Shown: positions 24,201 to 32,879 of the stretch, in pieces
Numbering within the stretch: the first letter of the stretch is position 1
How the letters are laid out: each line of letters starts with the position of its first letter
Assembly: GCF_050436995.1 (NCBI RefSeq)
Contig: NC_134767.1
Coordinates: forward strand, 6,634,001 to 6,698,000
Direction of reading: 5' to 3'
DNA length: 64,000 nt
Origin: Anticarsia gemmatalis
Lineage: Eukaryota > Arthropoda > Insecta > Lepidoptera > Erebidae
Notes under the pieces: model-generated
The model's input: the letters and a program-made list of their open reading frames with translations, nothing else
Databases searched by the model: none
Told to the model about the DNA's origin: nothing
Translations under genes and position numbers: made by a program

Positions 24201-27200
24201 TCTTTCTTTCAACTATGTTGAAGTCGGCTTCCAATCTTACTGAATGCAGCCAAATACAAGTTTTTTGCATGATGCAACTGCCTAAGGGACCTCCACAACT
24301 CAGTTACGTACGTGGGTTATTATAACACGATATTCTAATGGTTGTCAGACTTTCAAGCTTCTGACGATACTCCTCGGTAAGACTGGTTGTCACTGTCAAA
24401 CTTCTGACTACTGGTAGACTGGCAAAGATCTTTCAAAATGCCAGCACAATTTAACGTGCCTTCCGAAACAAGGCACTCAGCATGTATAATATGGTCATCC
24501 ATCCCCAGACCAACCTTGGCAAGCATAGCATAGCTTAACCTGAGAGATCGATCCGTGTGGCTGTTGTAACTTAGCCACGAGCTCCTCACGAATTTTCAAT
24601 GACAAAACCTAAGAATATTATGATGAAAGATTCAGTTTTTTGCCGTAATAGTTGTTACACACGCTATGCCAGTGCGTGTATGAAAAGTATAAAATATACC
24701 TCTTTTAGAATGATTTGCAGTTTAGTAATTGCGTATGACATTTAGCGCAGTTCGCATGTGCCATTTAATTACTAAATATGTGGAATTTGATGCCCTTCTA
24801 CCCACAGGTTAATAGATATTTTAATTAAAGCTGTAAATAGAGCCGTTTCATGTGAATTTAATTTATAAATGTTTTAGAGATAATTAATTTTGTGTTGAAC
24901 ATAGAATAATTATAATGAAAATATTGTGATATTCTATGTGCTTAAAGCCTGGAATATAAATTGAAATGCAACCCCTAAATAGAACAGTCGATTGAAACTA
25001 TTATATAAACCTCTCATTCTGAAATTAAATTACAAAATAATTAATTTCTTTTCTGCCGCTGATTTTAGGTACCATAGATGTAAATACTATTGCTACCACC
25101 TCGTCACTCCAATAGGGCCATACGTATTCAAAAACATCAGCAAGACGTAATTGATTGAAAATATTCAAAAAGGGCACAACTCCCTTTGTAACGACAAAAG
25201 ACATGATACCTTTTCAAAATAGCGTATTCATTCAGACACACTGACAACCTATTCGAAATAGTTCACTATTGAAGTTGAGTGATTCGGTCCAATGATCCCG
25301 TTGGTCCATTTCAGTAAGTACGGTTGACCGAAGACTCTTAACATGTTTTGTTAATTTCCAGATGTGCAATAGACTTATCAAAATTAGAAAGAGAGAAAAC
25401 GCACAATATATGGAAAGATCTAGAAGACGGTAACGGACAAATATTCTTATTGTTGACCATCAGTGGGACCACACAATCAGAAACTATCACAGACCTTAGC
25501 AGTTATAAGGAAAACCCAAGGGATCTTGAGATTATTGAAAGGCGATATGTAAGTAGACTAAATTTTGATACTTACTTGTACCACACTAAAACACAAACTT
25601 TGCACTGTATAACAAGCTTAAAGCCACCGAAGCCACGAGTTCATTTTGTTATGGGTCCGTCCCGCTAGCGGTGGAAATCAGGCCGCAGATAGACAGCAGA
25701 TATCTCACAGCATCATCAGAATCTGACAGCAGATAGATTATCTGCTACTTATTCATATACTGTGACCCTGACCTTAATTCTCGACTTTGAAGAAAGTCCT
25801 TAAGTATCTTTCCGAACATACCTAATAGGCTTACCTAAATGTAATTTTAACGAATTAATAAAGTTTAATATAAACTTTCCTTGAAGATATTAAGAGCAAT
25901 TAATTGAAGAGTTCTAATTACTTCGATAAACCGTCGATAAGAAGTTATCTCAGTCAATATTTAAGCAGAATTTTGGAAAACTTTGAACCTTTGACATAAG
26001 AAAAGGTTTTAGAAATAAGCAATTTTTAATTTTTGGGTATTGATAGGCGTGATGTTATGTTTTCGTTTTTTCTCTTTTTTCATGTGACAACTAAACGGGT
26101 TTTAAGTCAACGCACATGTTATTTTATTTTCTTCTAATTCTAGGCGTGGTATCATCTAAACGAAAATTCAAGTGGTGTTGGTTGGCTCTGCGTCAAAGTG
26201 TACGGTGCTAAGGGTCTCGCAGCTGCAGATCTGGGTGGAAAATCAGATCCGTTCTGTGTCCTAGAACTGGGGAATGCAAGGCTACAGACGCATACGGAAT
26301 ATAAAACGTTAACGCCAAACTGGATGAAGATTTTTACTTTGTAAGTATAATAGCAATATTTTTCATCGTCAGGTATGGAAAAAGATTGGGAGTAGAAATA
26401 GAAGTCAGTTTCTAAATTGACCATCCAGGGTAAATTTATAGGTATGTTTTCTTAAAAATATTACGTAGACAAAGCACACTAAAGTGACAAAAGATATAAT
26501 GCATAAAAAGCGTTTTTTTAAGTAAACAGTACACACGTATTCCTGAGGTAAAGATACTATAAACAGCCTTTGTTGCTCTACAAGAGGATATTACATGTTC
26601 TTAAGAATAATCTTAATGGTTTAAAAGGTAGGTTAAAAAACTGCATAAGTAAGCTAAATCATCTTAAATAATAATAATCTTAAATGCAGGTAGGTACGCT
26701 GTGTAAAAAAGAAATGCTAATTTGAAGAATCAAAGTTCTCTCTCATTTCAAAGTATTACAGGTCCAGACACAAGTTAGCAAGCACTGCTTACGACAGTTT
26801 CAACTTAGTTCCCTGTCCAAATCGCAGCAGTACCATTCGTAGAGATTGTTCAAACTTTGGACGTAATGACGTTGATGTGTTCACTGTTGGTGAAAGTTTA
26901 ATAGATTGGAAGAATTATAATGTTCTGAAGCTGTTCTTAATGGGTTTTGTTATTATGTGCTACTTTATGTATACGCAATTTGAAAGGCCATTATGTTTTG
27001 TAGTTGGGGCTTAGAGTTTATAGTCAGAAAAGCGTAGTAAATTGTTTAAAATTGAAATGGGTCTTAAATGTAATAGAAATAAAAAGACCAAGTCAACTTT
27101 TTGGTTTATTAAATCTAATTATGTTGTCTTCATGATTGTAGAACTGTACAATGGCGGTCATCCCATTTTGCAACCCATTTTAATTGTAATTTAGAGTAAT

Positions 27201-30200
27201 ATTTGGGTACTACATTGACTAGACGTTGACAATCCAGTATTTTTAAAAATCCTTGTAGTCCATCACTGAGTAAGAACATATATGTTCAGTTATTACCCAA
27301 TATAGATCAATGTTTAGAAGAAACCGTTCAAGACACTCTTACCTTTTCCTTCCAGTACAGTAAAAGACATCAGCTCAATATTAGAAATAACAGTATACGA
27401 TGAAGACCACGATCACAAGGTGGAGTTCCTGGGCAAGCTGGCTATTCCACTGCTGAACATAAGGAACGGAGAGAAACGGTGGTACGCGCTCAAAGACAAG
27501 AAGCTGAGAGCAAGGGCGAAAGGAAACTACCCGCAAATATTGTTAGAAATGCTGGTGATATGGAATCCGGTGAGTAGTATTTACTTGCTGCCCTAAGTAT
27601 ATGTATGACTTCAGTCACGATCAGTTTGGCCGTGATGTAACTTATGTTTTAATAGTTCTCTTGGAAAATTACAAAAAATACTATCATTGTGGGTTACACA
27701 AAACTCGCAATTCTCTAAATCGAAGTCTAAATCTAATCTTTCACCGCCAATTTTTCAGCACCTACAGTTTCATTGGCATTTTTCCTATAGTTTAAGGTGT
27801 TCCAACACCAATTGTTCAGGAGGAATTTGCAGCAAAAATACAATAAAAAATAATTGCCAGTAAAGATTAAGAAAATCGTTTTTGTGATTGAGATTGAGAG
27901 ATTTGAAGCTTTAACTGACCCTTTGTTTGTTGAAAAACCAATTTTGAAACATGTTGTGGGTTAGCATGTCTTATATAGCGGCAGTATTCAAAAGGCTTTA
28001 AGCAAGAAGAACCTTTCCTTTTACTTTAGACAGTATTTGTAGACACGAAAACTATTTATTAAGGGGCCGACTAACATTTTGTAAATGATTAAGTTCCCTT
28101 TACGTTTAACCTAATTTGAACTTAAACCCTAAACTTAGGCCGAAGTTAGAAGATTAATGGGTTACGCAACATAATTAATACTACAGCCTACATTGTTTCG
28201 TCGACTGAAACTACTTGGTTTTCTAATGTTGCTTAGTACTTGATTTCATACGATCTAGAATTCTACAGGCTTGGATTTATTTAGTACCCACTAGGTATAT
28301 CAAAAGTTGGCGTAATAAAAATGTTTTTTGACTTCCCCGTTGTATGGTGTTACATTTTTTTTTTATATTCTTGGAAGTCTCTCACTCTTTTTGTAACTAT
28401 TGGTCTCATCTGATGGTGGGTCAATCATCCTTATACACTTCCTCCACTTCACTATATCCGTGTAATCTTTCAGCAACAATTAGAATTTCGTTACAGTCAA
28501 ATTTATCTTCCAGGGCCAAAGATTTCTATTATTGTCAGTCTTAAAGAATCGCATTGGGTGTAGGTTTATTAACAATTCTCATTTTGGCTAGATTGTCCCA
28601 CTACTAAGCAAGGATCTGCTCCCGAGCAAGGGAGGGGTAGACCAAAACCCCTTATCCGCCAAGTAATTTTTGGATGAATTTAAAATGTTCCTCTTTGTCG
28701 ATTTGCAGTTAAAAGCAGCAATCAGAGCCGTGAACCCTAAGGAACCGAAGTACATGTATCAGGAGGCGAAGTTCAAGCGACAATTGTTTATACGAAACGT
28801 GATGAGGCTCAAAGCTATCATTATGTGGTTTATTGAAGTTGGCAAGATTTTACAGTGAGTATCAACTCTTATAATCTATAGCTCATTTAAGGGACAATTC
28901 CAAGCAGAATTTACATTTTTTCCACACCTTTTAAGCTGATCTCTTGCATATAAAAATGTTCTACCATATTTCCAAAAAAATCTGGCGCAAAAATCCTGTG
29001 CTTATAAAATACAGCAGCCAATACTGATAATTACACAAAGAACCGGTGCTAATACTAAAACTAAACACTGATACGTCATAAAAAATATTGGAGATACGCT
29101 CTCCATCTCATTAGACTTCACACTATTACAGGTGGCTCAGAGAGCAGTTGAAACCAACCTTACACAGCCTCATTCAAGATCCTACTCAAAATTTCATGCA
29201 GTTATCTAAAAAAGAATCTCTGTTGTACTTATTCCTAGTCTCATGACTTCTTTATTTTGTTATCAAGTCGCGGTCGGTCTGTCGAGATTGTACTATTTCC
29301 CAAAAAAGAAAATCTAGCCTCCTACTGTCAGCTTTCTTGAATTATTTGCGTTCTGTCGCCGAAAAAAATGTGTTGGCCAAGACAATGGACTGCCAAAGTA
29401 GTTCGGAATACGTAATAAGAAGGACGGTTGAGATTTGCATCCGACACGGCTTGTTACAGAATATAAAATAGCCTCGCGACAACCCTTGTAAGACGTAATT
29501 TCGCTCCCATTTGCACAGAAACTACCAATTTAAATCTGTTGGGAAATAGTACGGAAAATGTGTCATTTTAAAAACATTGCTGAAGTACTTATTCACGTGG
29601 TACATTTGCGATACATTGCATGTATTTTTTAGTTTCCTCTAGCATGTTTCATTAACATAGAACATAGGTAGGCTACTTATAACACAAACACCTTCAACTC
29701 AATAGGACTCTGCATAATTCAAGATAAATAATATAGAAAACTAAAATCTTAATGTTTTAAGTAAGCAGCCTGTTCGTTATTTAAGGTCTGCAACTAATTC
29801 TGGCTATAACCGTGCCATAATTTTCTTTGCTGCCTTAATTTTCAGTATTTAAAGACGCTTAATTTTCTTTTTTCAGAGACTGTTTTGAATGGGAGTCGAG
29901 AATAAGATCATTTTTAGGTCTTTTAGTGTGGTTAGCGTTTTGCTACTACTACGAAATGTGGATGATGCCGTTCTTGATACTAATGTTTTTCGGACGAAGC
30001 TGGCTAATTTATAGGTTAACTGGTAAGTAAAACTTAATACCAATTGAAACCTTTATCAAATCAGTGGTTGGTTTGAGTCTCTTACAACTGGTTCATATTT
30101 CAACGGCGTACACCATCTTTCATAGTATGCACTTTTATTCGTGGGTAAAATGAGCCAAGTAGGATATTGCTGTGGTATGAGATGGAGATAATGAATTCAA

Positions 30201-32459
30201 CCGACTTGGAAATCATAAATTATTGCTAACTTATAATTAATGGCTCTATTTTCATCTACAGAAGTTCAAAGAGACTTTTCATTTTATTTTAGTATGATGC
30301 ACACCATTGCTACAGTTTTCATATGATCCATTTATTTTACAATTTGGTTCACGACACTCAGTTACTTTTTATTTACTTTATTATTTTTGTTTTTAGTTGA
30401 ACTCAAAATATTGGCCAGATATTTGTCGAGTGGCCCATTGTCACGTTATTCTTTTTTATTTAAAAGTGTGCTTAGCGCCAAAACACCGAGTAAGTTAATA
30501 AATAGATGTTGTCTGCATGATGTTTTTGTACTTATTGCTTATTTTGACGTTAATTCATTGGTTGTCATAAATGTTAAGCATTGTAAAAAGTGCTATTAAG
30601 CAGTGAATGGGACAAGAATCACATAAAATTAATTTTGATTCTCAGGAAATACTTTGTATAAAAGCTATTGATAATGGTGGCGGTCATAAATCGTATTAAC
30701 TTATTCTTTAAAAATATTTACATTGAATTCTGTTTTCTTAATTTGCAGGAGGTAATCCCTTATTAGTGCCAGTAGACGATGAAGATCTGTTAGCAGAAGA
30801 AGACGATGAGGATGAAGCTGATAAGGTGATAAAATCTGACATTTTATTTATAACAGTTTTCGCTTCCATAATTGTATACTCTAAAGCAGTGAATGCCAAA
30901 TTTTACTCGCGGGTGTCGTACTTGCGACCCTAGATCGATGTGACATCCTGTAACACTGCTGAACTTAGGCGTCTCCCATTTGGTCTAGTCGCTCTTGCCA
31001 AACGGTCGCAGACTCACTTATCTAAAAAAAAGTTCATCATAGTAGAATTTTCGAGTCCTATCCCATTACTCCCGTAATAATATTAAGGATTTATTATTTT
31101 AAAAGATTGTAATGTACTATATGTAATAGGAAGAGAAGAAATCACTGAAAGAGAGACTGCAAGCGATACAGGAAGTCACACAGACTGTACAAAACGCTAT
31201 AGGTTACGTCGCTACTTTAGGAGAAGGGGTCAAAAAGTAAGTAACAAACAAACATATTTTCCCTTAGTACCAAAGCATTTGATAACGCCCGTAGCCAGTT
31301 GCGCTCACCGGTTGGTAAACGATCTGTGGGTTAAGCAAACCTTGGCGCGGTCATTCCATAGATGGGTGACCGCATAGTGGTATTTGAACAGGGCGTCTCC
31401 GTGCTTCGGAGGGCACGTAAAAAGTCGGTTAAGGTGGTTGTCAATTAAGATAACAGTCGTTAAGCCACGTCGAAGGCCTTCGGGCGGCTTGAACAACTTT
31501 GACACTAGGTTGACCACTAACCATACGATAAGAAGAAGAAAAGCATTTGATGGCCGCCAAAAGTATTATTTTAATATAATACATCTAAAAACTTTTCATT
31601 GTAATCAAAGGCCATGCTAAATTATTAAATAAACCAATGAGTGTAAAATTTTATAATGTTTTGTCTTTTTTTCAGCTTGGTGAACTTCACTGTGCCATAT
31701 CTAAGTTATTTAGCAATTATTATGTTATTTGGAGCGATGTTAGTGTTATATGTAATACCTCTAAGATATCTGCTGATGGCTTGGGGTAAGTTTCTATTCA
31801 ACTTGGCTGAGCACACCACCGTGTGTCTTTATCTTTTATTTATCAAGGTTACTTTCACCAAGACTAGTACTGAATAAGATTGCCTTATAAAGAAAGCGTA
31901 TGAAGTTCTGCCTATTGAGTTATAATTTATGTGAAAGTTGTGAAATACGCTGTAAAAAATACGTTTAGTTTAATATTATGACAGGCTTTTAAACTGCTTT
32001 GTTTATTTTTAGGTGTAAATAAATTTACAAGAAAAATACTACGACCGCATACGATACCAAACAATGAAGTTTTAGATTTGATATCAAGGGTGCCAGATGA
32101 TGAGACATTGGTAAGTAACCAAATTTTTTCTGGTAACTACCTATCTACCGTCATAATTATTACGCGGATTTTAGTTTTCCACTAAAAGCAGTGGCACTCT
32201 ACTTACATTATTTATGTTAATAGCCAATAGTTTGCAACTTATTGCAGTAATTATAGGAAAGTAAATCAACATTACTTATGTTATATTATAAACTCACCAA
32301 GGTCTAGTGTGTCCTAATTGTCGCTTGGCTAGGCCATTGTGATATAATTATCTCTTCAACTAATAGACCATTTTCTTCCAGTTGGACTGCAGAGAACTAA
32401 AGCCCCATCCGCAGAGCGAACACCGTCGAGATGCGAGAAAGAAGCACAAAGCTTCGTAA
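11795..32459 (+). CDS. Mctp: MCTP: multiple C2 and transmembrane domain protein (spliced gene)
   Basis: Fourteen constitutive exons join in consistent phase to 751 codons (782 with the cassette at 30397-30489): 11795-12222, 12729-12885, 21237-21388, 21976-22134, 25362-25548, 26144-26340, 27356-27569, 28709-28854, 29877-30022, 30749-30825, 31130-31236, 31676-31785, 32013-32110, 32382-32459. All introns are GT-AG. MCTPs are ER-anchored proteins whose C2 domains bind Ca2+ and lipid; in flies Mctp acts in presynaptic homeostasis. Visible are a charged N-terminus, C2B (about 215-330), C2C (about 375-495), a membrane hairpin (about 558-590), a Glu/Asp-rich loop and a second membrane segment (about 661-692). 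Family members usually have three C2 domains; no C2A exon was found between 12886 and 21236. The start ATG at 11795 is the first in the long exon-1 frame; alternative first exons are possible. Confidence 0.9.
12729..12885 (+). CDS. Mctp: MCTP exon 2: linker
   Basis: The acceptor tcaacag|tgg restores the frame (phase 2 to 0 at the end). It codes a proline/serine/alanine-rich linker, then ERLGNRFPKLKSQGDRFQR. The donor is agg|GTATCT, weaker than its neighbours. The next exon found begins after the position where C2A is expected. Confidence 0.75.
14262..14305 (-). repeat. SINE tail fragment
   Basis: It contains gttagccctttatgtgtccc and actgctgggcaaaggcctccc, the reverse complement of the 3' end of the family at 7129. 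Only the tail is present. Confidence 0.55.
14500..14702 (-). mobile_element. Non-autonomous Helitron (minus strand)
   Basis: Minus-strand reading: A|TCCAAACTAATATCATAAAG at the 5' end, and GCGAACGAAGTCGCGGGT then CTAG|T at the 3' end. The 3' hairpin (gcga...tcgc), TC start, CTAG end and A/T flanks are all present. The body has aggcgtgattgagtaacagacagacag on the plus strand. About 203 bp, no coding capacity. Confidence 0.8.
15238..15450. mobile_element. Mariner-type MITE, 213 bp
   Basis: Terminal inverted repeats of about 54 bp begin TTAGATCGGGGAAAAAGTC at the left and, read inwards, TTGGTTCGGGGAAAAAGTC at the right. A TA lies on each side (15236-15237 and 15451-15452), as expected for Tc1/mariner insertions. 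The unique core is about 100 bp and has no transposase. The high similarity of the arms suggests fairly recent activity. Confidence 0.9.
16132..16384 (-). mobile_element. Helitron copy inside the left palindrome arm
   Basis: Minus-strand reading starts TCTATACTAATTTTATAAAG and ends gcgcgggtcagTTAG, so the terminal CTAG has changed to TTAG. It belongs to the same family as 20355-20613. The same TTAG change is seen in the mirror copy at 16753-17005. Confidence 0.8.
16493..16590 (-). pseudogene. Acidic terminal-exon remnant in the palindrome loop
   Basis: On the minus strand, a polypyrimidine-AG acceptor (ttttttttacag|agaattc) is followed by 98 nt open to a TGA at 16493-16495. It codes a Ser/Asn/Asp/Glu-rich tail with DEGSKSSDNDDDDE before the stop. 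This looks like the last exon of a protein whose other exons have been lost. It may be a transposase tail or a captured host exon; I do not recognise it. A low-complexity chance frame remains possible. Confidence 0.4.
16753..17005 (+). mobile_element. Helitron copy inside the right palindrome arm
   Basis: It starts TCTATACTAATTTTATAAAG and ends gcgcgggtcagTTAG on the plus strand. It is the mirror of 16132-16384 with very few differences (for example gtttgattgtgtg against the complement of cacacaaacaaac). Confidence 0.8.
18413..18580 (+). mobile_element. Degenerate Helitron
   Basis: It starts TCCTTATATAATAAATGCGAA and ends ccgtgggctaaagCTAG before T. The body keeps ttgttactcgattgtgcc and ctaaactcattttaatgaaattt in the usual order. 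It is more diverged than the copy at 20355. Confidence 0.6.
19880..19998 (+). repeat. SINE 3' end with internal hairpin
   Basis: The tail of the 7129 family is present (cttggccagcgtggtggact to agcagtgggacattaatggg). It is interrupted by a perfect hairpin at 19912-19956: gaatgagggaggtgttaag, a 7-base loop, then cttaacacctccctcattc. The consensus has only the second arm here. Confidence 0.7.
20355..20613 (+). mobile_element. Non-autonomous Helitron, best preserved copy
   Basis: A|TCTATACTAATATTATAAAG at the 5' end; the 3' end has the hairpin cgcaagcgaagttgcg, then cgggtcagCTAG|T. All hallmarks are intact. A (gttt)n run follows the 5' end. Family copies in this window: 16132, 16753, 42162. No coding capacity. 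Confidence 0.9.
21237..21388 (+). CDS. Mctp: MCTP exon 3: start of C2B
   Basis: It codes YLLKNTRLSDVNKRLKAQIW, then VVTIVLVEAKNLPAMD and SSDPYCKF. The IWSSVVTIVLVE opening and the SDPY motif are those of the second C2 domain of MCTPs. The Asp residues of this first loop bind Ca2+ in family members. Phase 0 to 2. Confidence 0.9.
21976..22134 (+). CDS. Mctp: MCTP exon 4: C2B core
   Basis: It continues C2B with RLGNEKYKSKVVWKSLHPSW and LEVTVWDKDKQTKDDFLGR. The WDKD and DDF motifs give the second set of likely Ca2+-binding Asp residues. Donor AG|GTAAGT. Confidence 0.92.
22135..25361 (+). other. MCTP intron with a minus-strand SINE
   Basis: A 3.2-kb intron. It holds a SINE-tail scrap near 22995-23060, a Helitron-like scrap near 23830-23950 and the SINE at 24192-24590. 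The 73-codon open frame at 22384 shows no recognisable domain. Confidence 0.6.
24192..24590 (-). repeat. 5S-like SINE, minus strand
   Basis: The reverse complement matches the SINE at 53499-53867: a 5' end with gagctcgtggctaagttac, a 5S-like gttaagctatgctatgcttg and a gatggatgac-like block, and an end with gaagccgacttcaacatag. It is older than the 53499 copy, and no target duplication was found. A 61-codon and a 78-codon minus-strand frame fall inside it and are incidental. Confidence 0.7.
25362..25548 (+). CDS. Mctp: MCTP exon 5: end of C2B
   Basis: It completes C2B with RCAIDLSKLEREKTHNIWKD and GQIFLLLTISGT, then a linker ending ERRY|GTAAGT (phase 0). The IDLS and LLLTISG blocks are typical of the last strands of MCTP C2B. 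Confidence 0.9.
26144..26340 (+). CDS. Mctp: MCTP exon 6: first half of C2C
   Basis: It codes VGWLCVKVYGAKGLAAADLG and GKSDPFCVLELGNARLQTHT, the third C2 domain of MCTPs with its GKSDPFC Ca2+ loop. Ends TF in phase 2, donor tt|GTAAGT. Confidence 0.93.
27356..27569 (+). CDS. Mctp: MCTP exon 7: second half of C2C
   Basis: It codes TVKDISSILEITVYDEDHDH, then VEFLGKLAIPLLNIRNGEKR and WYALKDKKL. The YDEDHD motif supplies likely Ca2+ ligands. The IPLL...GE..WY pattern is conserved in MCTPs. The acceptor is ccag|tacag; the second AG four bases later is out of frame. Confidence 0.93.
28709..28854 (+). CDS. Mctp: MCTP exon 8: pre-membrane linker
   Basis: It codes LKAAIRAVNPKEPKYMYQEA, then KRQLFIRNVMRLKAI and FIEVGKILQ. 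This is the basic, helical linker between C2C and the membrane hairpin. Phase 0 to 2. Confidence 0.9.
29877..30022 (+). CDS. Mctp: MCTP exon 9: first membrane hairpin
   Basis: It codes DCFEWESRIRSFLGLLVWLA followed by a strongly hydrophobic run with YYYEMWMMPFLILMFF and ends RLTG. This is the first transmembrane region of the MCTP C-terminal domain, which anchors the protein in the ER. Ends in phase 1. Confidence 0.92.
30397..30489 (+). CDS. Mctp: MCTP possible 93-nt cassette exon
   Basis: A good acceptor (tttgtttttag|ttg) and donor (ccga|GTAAGT) enclose 31 open codons in the right phase (1 to 1), so the exon can be included or skipped without frame loss. It codes VELKILARYLSSGPLSRYSF and FKSVLSAKTP, a basic, moderately hydrophobic insert between the first membrane hairpin and the acidic loop. 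It is inferred from splice signals and phase only. Confidence 0.55.
30749..30825 (+). CDS. Mctp: MCTP exon 10: acidic loop
   Basis: It codes GNPLLVPVDDEDLLAEEDDE then DEADK. A Glu/Asp-rich loop between the two membrane regions is a regular MCTP feature. Phase 1 to 0. Confidence 0.88.
31130..31236 (+). CDS. Mctp: MCTP exon 11: amphipathic segment
   Basis: It codes EEKKSLKERLQAIQEVTQTV then QNAIGYVATLGEGVKN. The SLKERLQAIQEV...Q..IG.VA..GE...N pattern is highly conserved in MCTPs ahead of the second membrane segment. Phase 0 to 2. Confidence 0.93.
31284..31539 (+). repeat. 5S rRNA-derived SINE with 12-bp target duplication
   Basis: The 5' part, with gggttaagcaaaccttggcg and cggtcattccatagatgggtgaccgc, matches the internal promoter half of 5S rRNA (gttaagca...gcgcggt...ggatgggtgacc). 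A body follows, then an agaagaagaa tail. It is bounded by aaagcatttgat at 31272-31283 and 31540-31551, so it moved by LINE-type retroposition. It lies in the intron between MCTP exons 11 and 12. Confidence 0.88.
31676..31785 (+). CDS. Mctp: MCTP exon 12: second membrane segment
   Basis: It codes LVNFTVPYLSYLAIIMLFGA then MLVLYVIPLRYLLMAWG. This is the second transmembrane region; PLRYL....G is conserved across MCTPs. Ends in phase 1. Confidence 0.93.
32013..32110 (+). CDS. Mctp: MCTP exon 13: conserved C-terminal motif
   Basis: It codes VNKFTRKILRP, then NNEVLDLISRVPDDETL. G.NKFT.K...P..I..NE...FLSRVP.D is the usual MCTP end region. Ends in phase 0. Confidence 0.92.
32382..32459 (+). CDS. 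Mctp: MCTP exon 14: last coding exon
   Basis: It codes LDCRELKPHPQSEHRRDARK then KHKAS and TAA. The basic tail is cytosolic. Minus-strand frames overlapping it are shadows. Confidence 0.9.
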   Translation: MDCRELKPHPQSEHRRDARKKHKAS

Positions 32460-32856
32460 CAGTCTCCCAAAGCAATCCGACACCGCGTCCGATTGTACGT
32501 GCAAAACCTCAGCAATAAGGACAAATAGTAGTGAAACTTGGCGGTGGCACAACCGTGCGCCCGATACAGTGAAATAGAAAAAATCTGGTGTTTTGAGATT
32601 ATCAAATGGTGCAACTTTAGACATCGATGAATCCCTCTTTACTTATCTCAGCTACAAAATACCTAATCTAAAGCATAAGATCGAATTTCATACAAAAGCG
32701 ATCAGTCCTACTGTGGGAAAGAGATAGCGCTATATAATCTGTGTTGCTATCTCCTTCTAAAAACGGAAAGTGAATCGGTTTACTTTAACGTACAGTTGTG
32801 TAGTCTTGAATGTCTGGAGCACTTTTTACAGGGCTAATATCTGGCTGCAAATACCA

Positions 32857-32866
32857 AATAAATAAA
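32857..32866 (+). terminator. MCTP polyadenylation signal
   Basis: Two overlapping AATAAA hexamers (aataaataaa) lie about 400 bases after the MCTP stop codon, a likely 3' end. Further AT-rich DNA downstream could host later sites. Confidence 0.55.
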
Positions 32867-32879
32867 ACAGAAATCAATT

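Noticed and set aside
31305..31620. Open frames on both strands between MCTP exons 11 and 12
   Set aside because: They fall inside the 5S-derived SINE at 31284-31539.
32360..32624. Two minus-strand frames over the MCTP end
   Set aside because: They are antisense shadows of the last MCTP exon and its 3' UTR.
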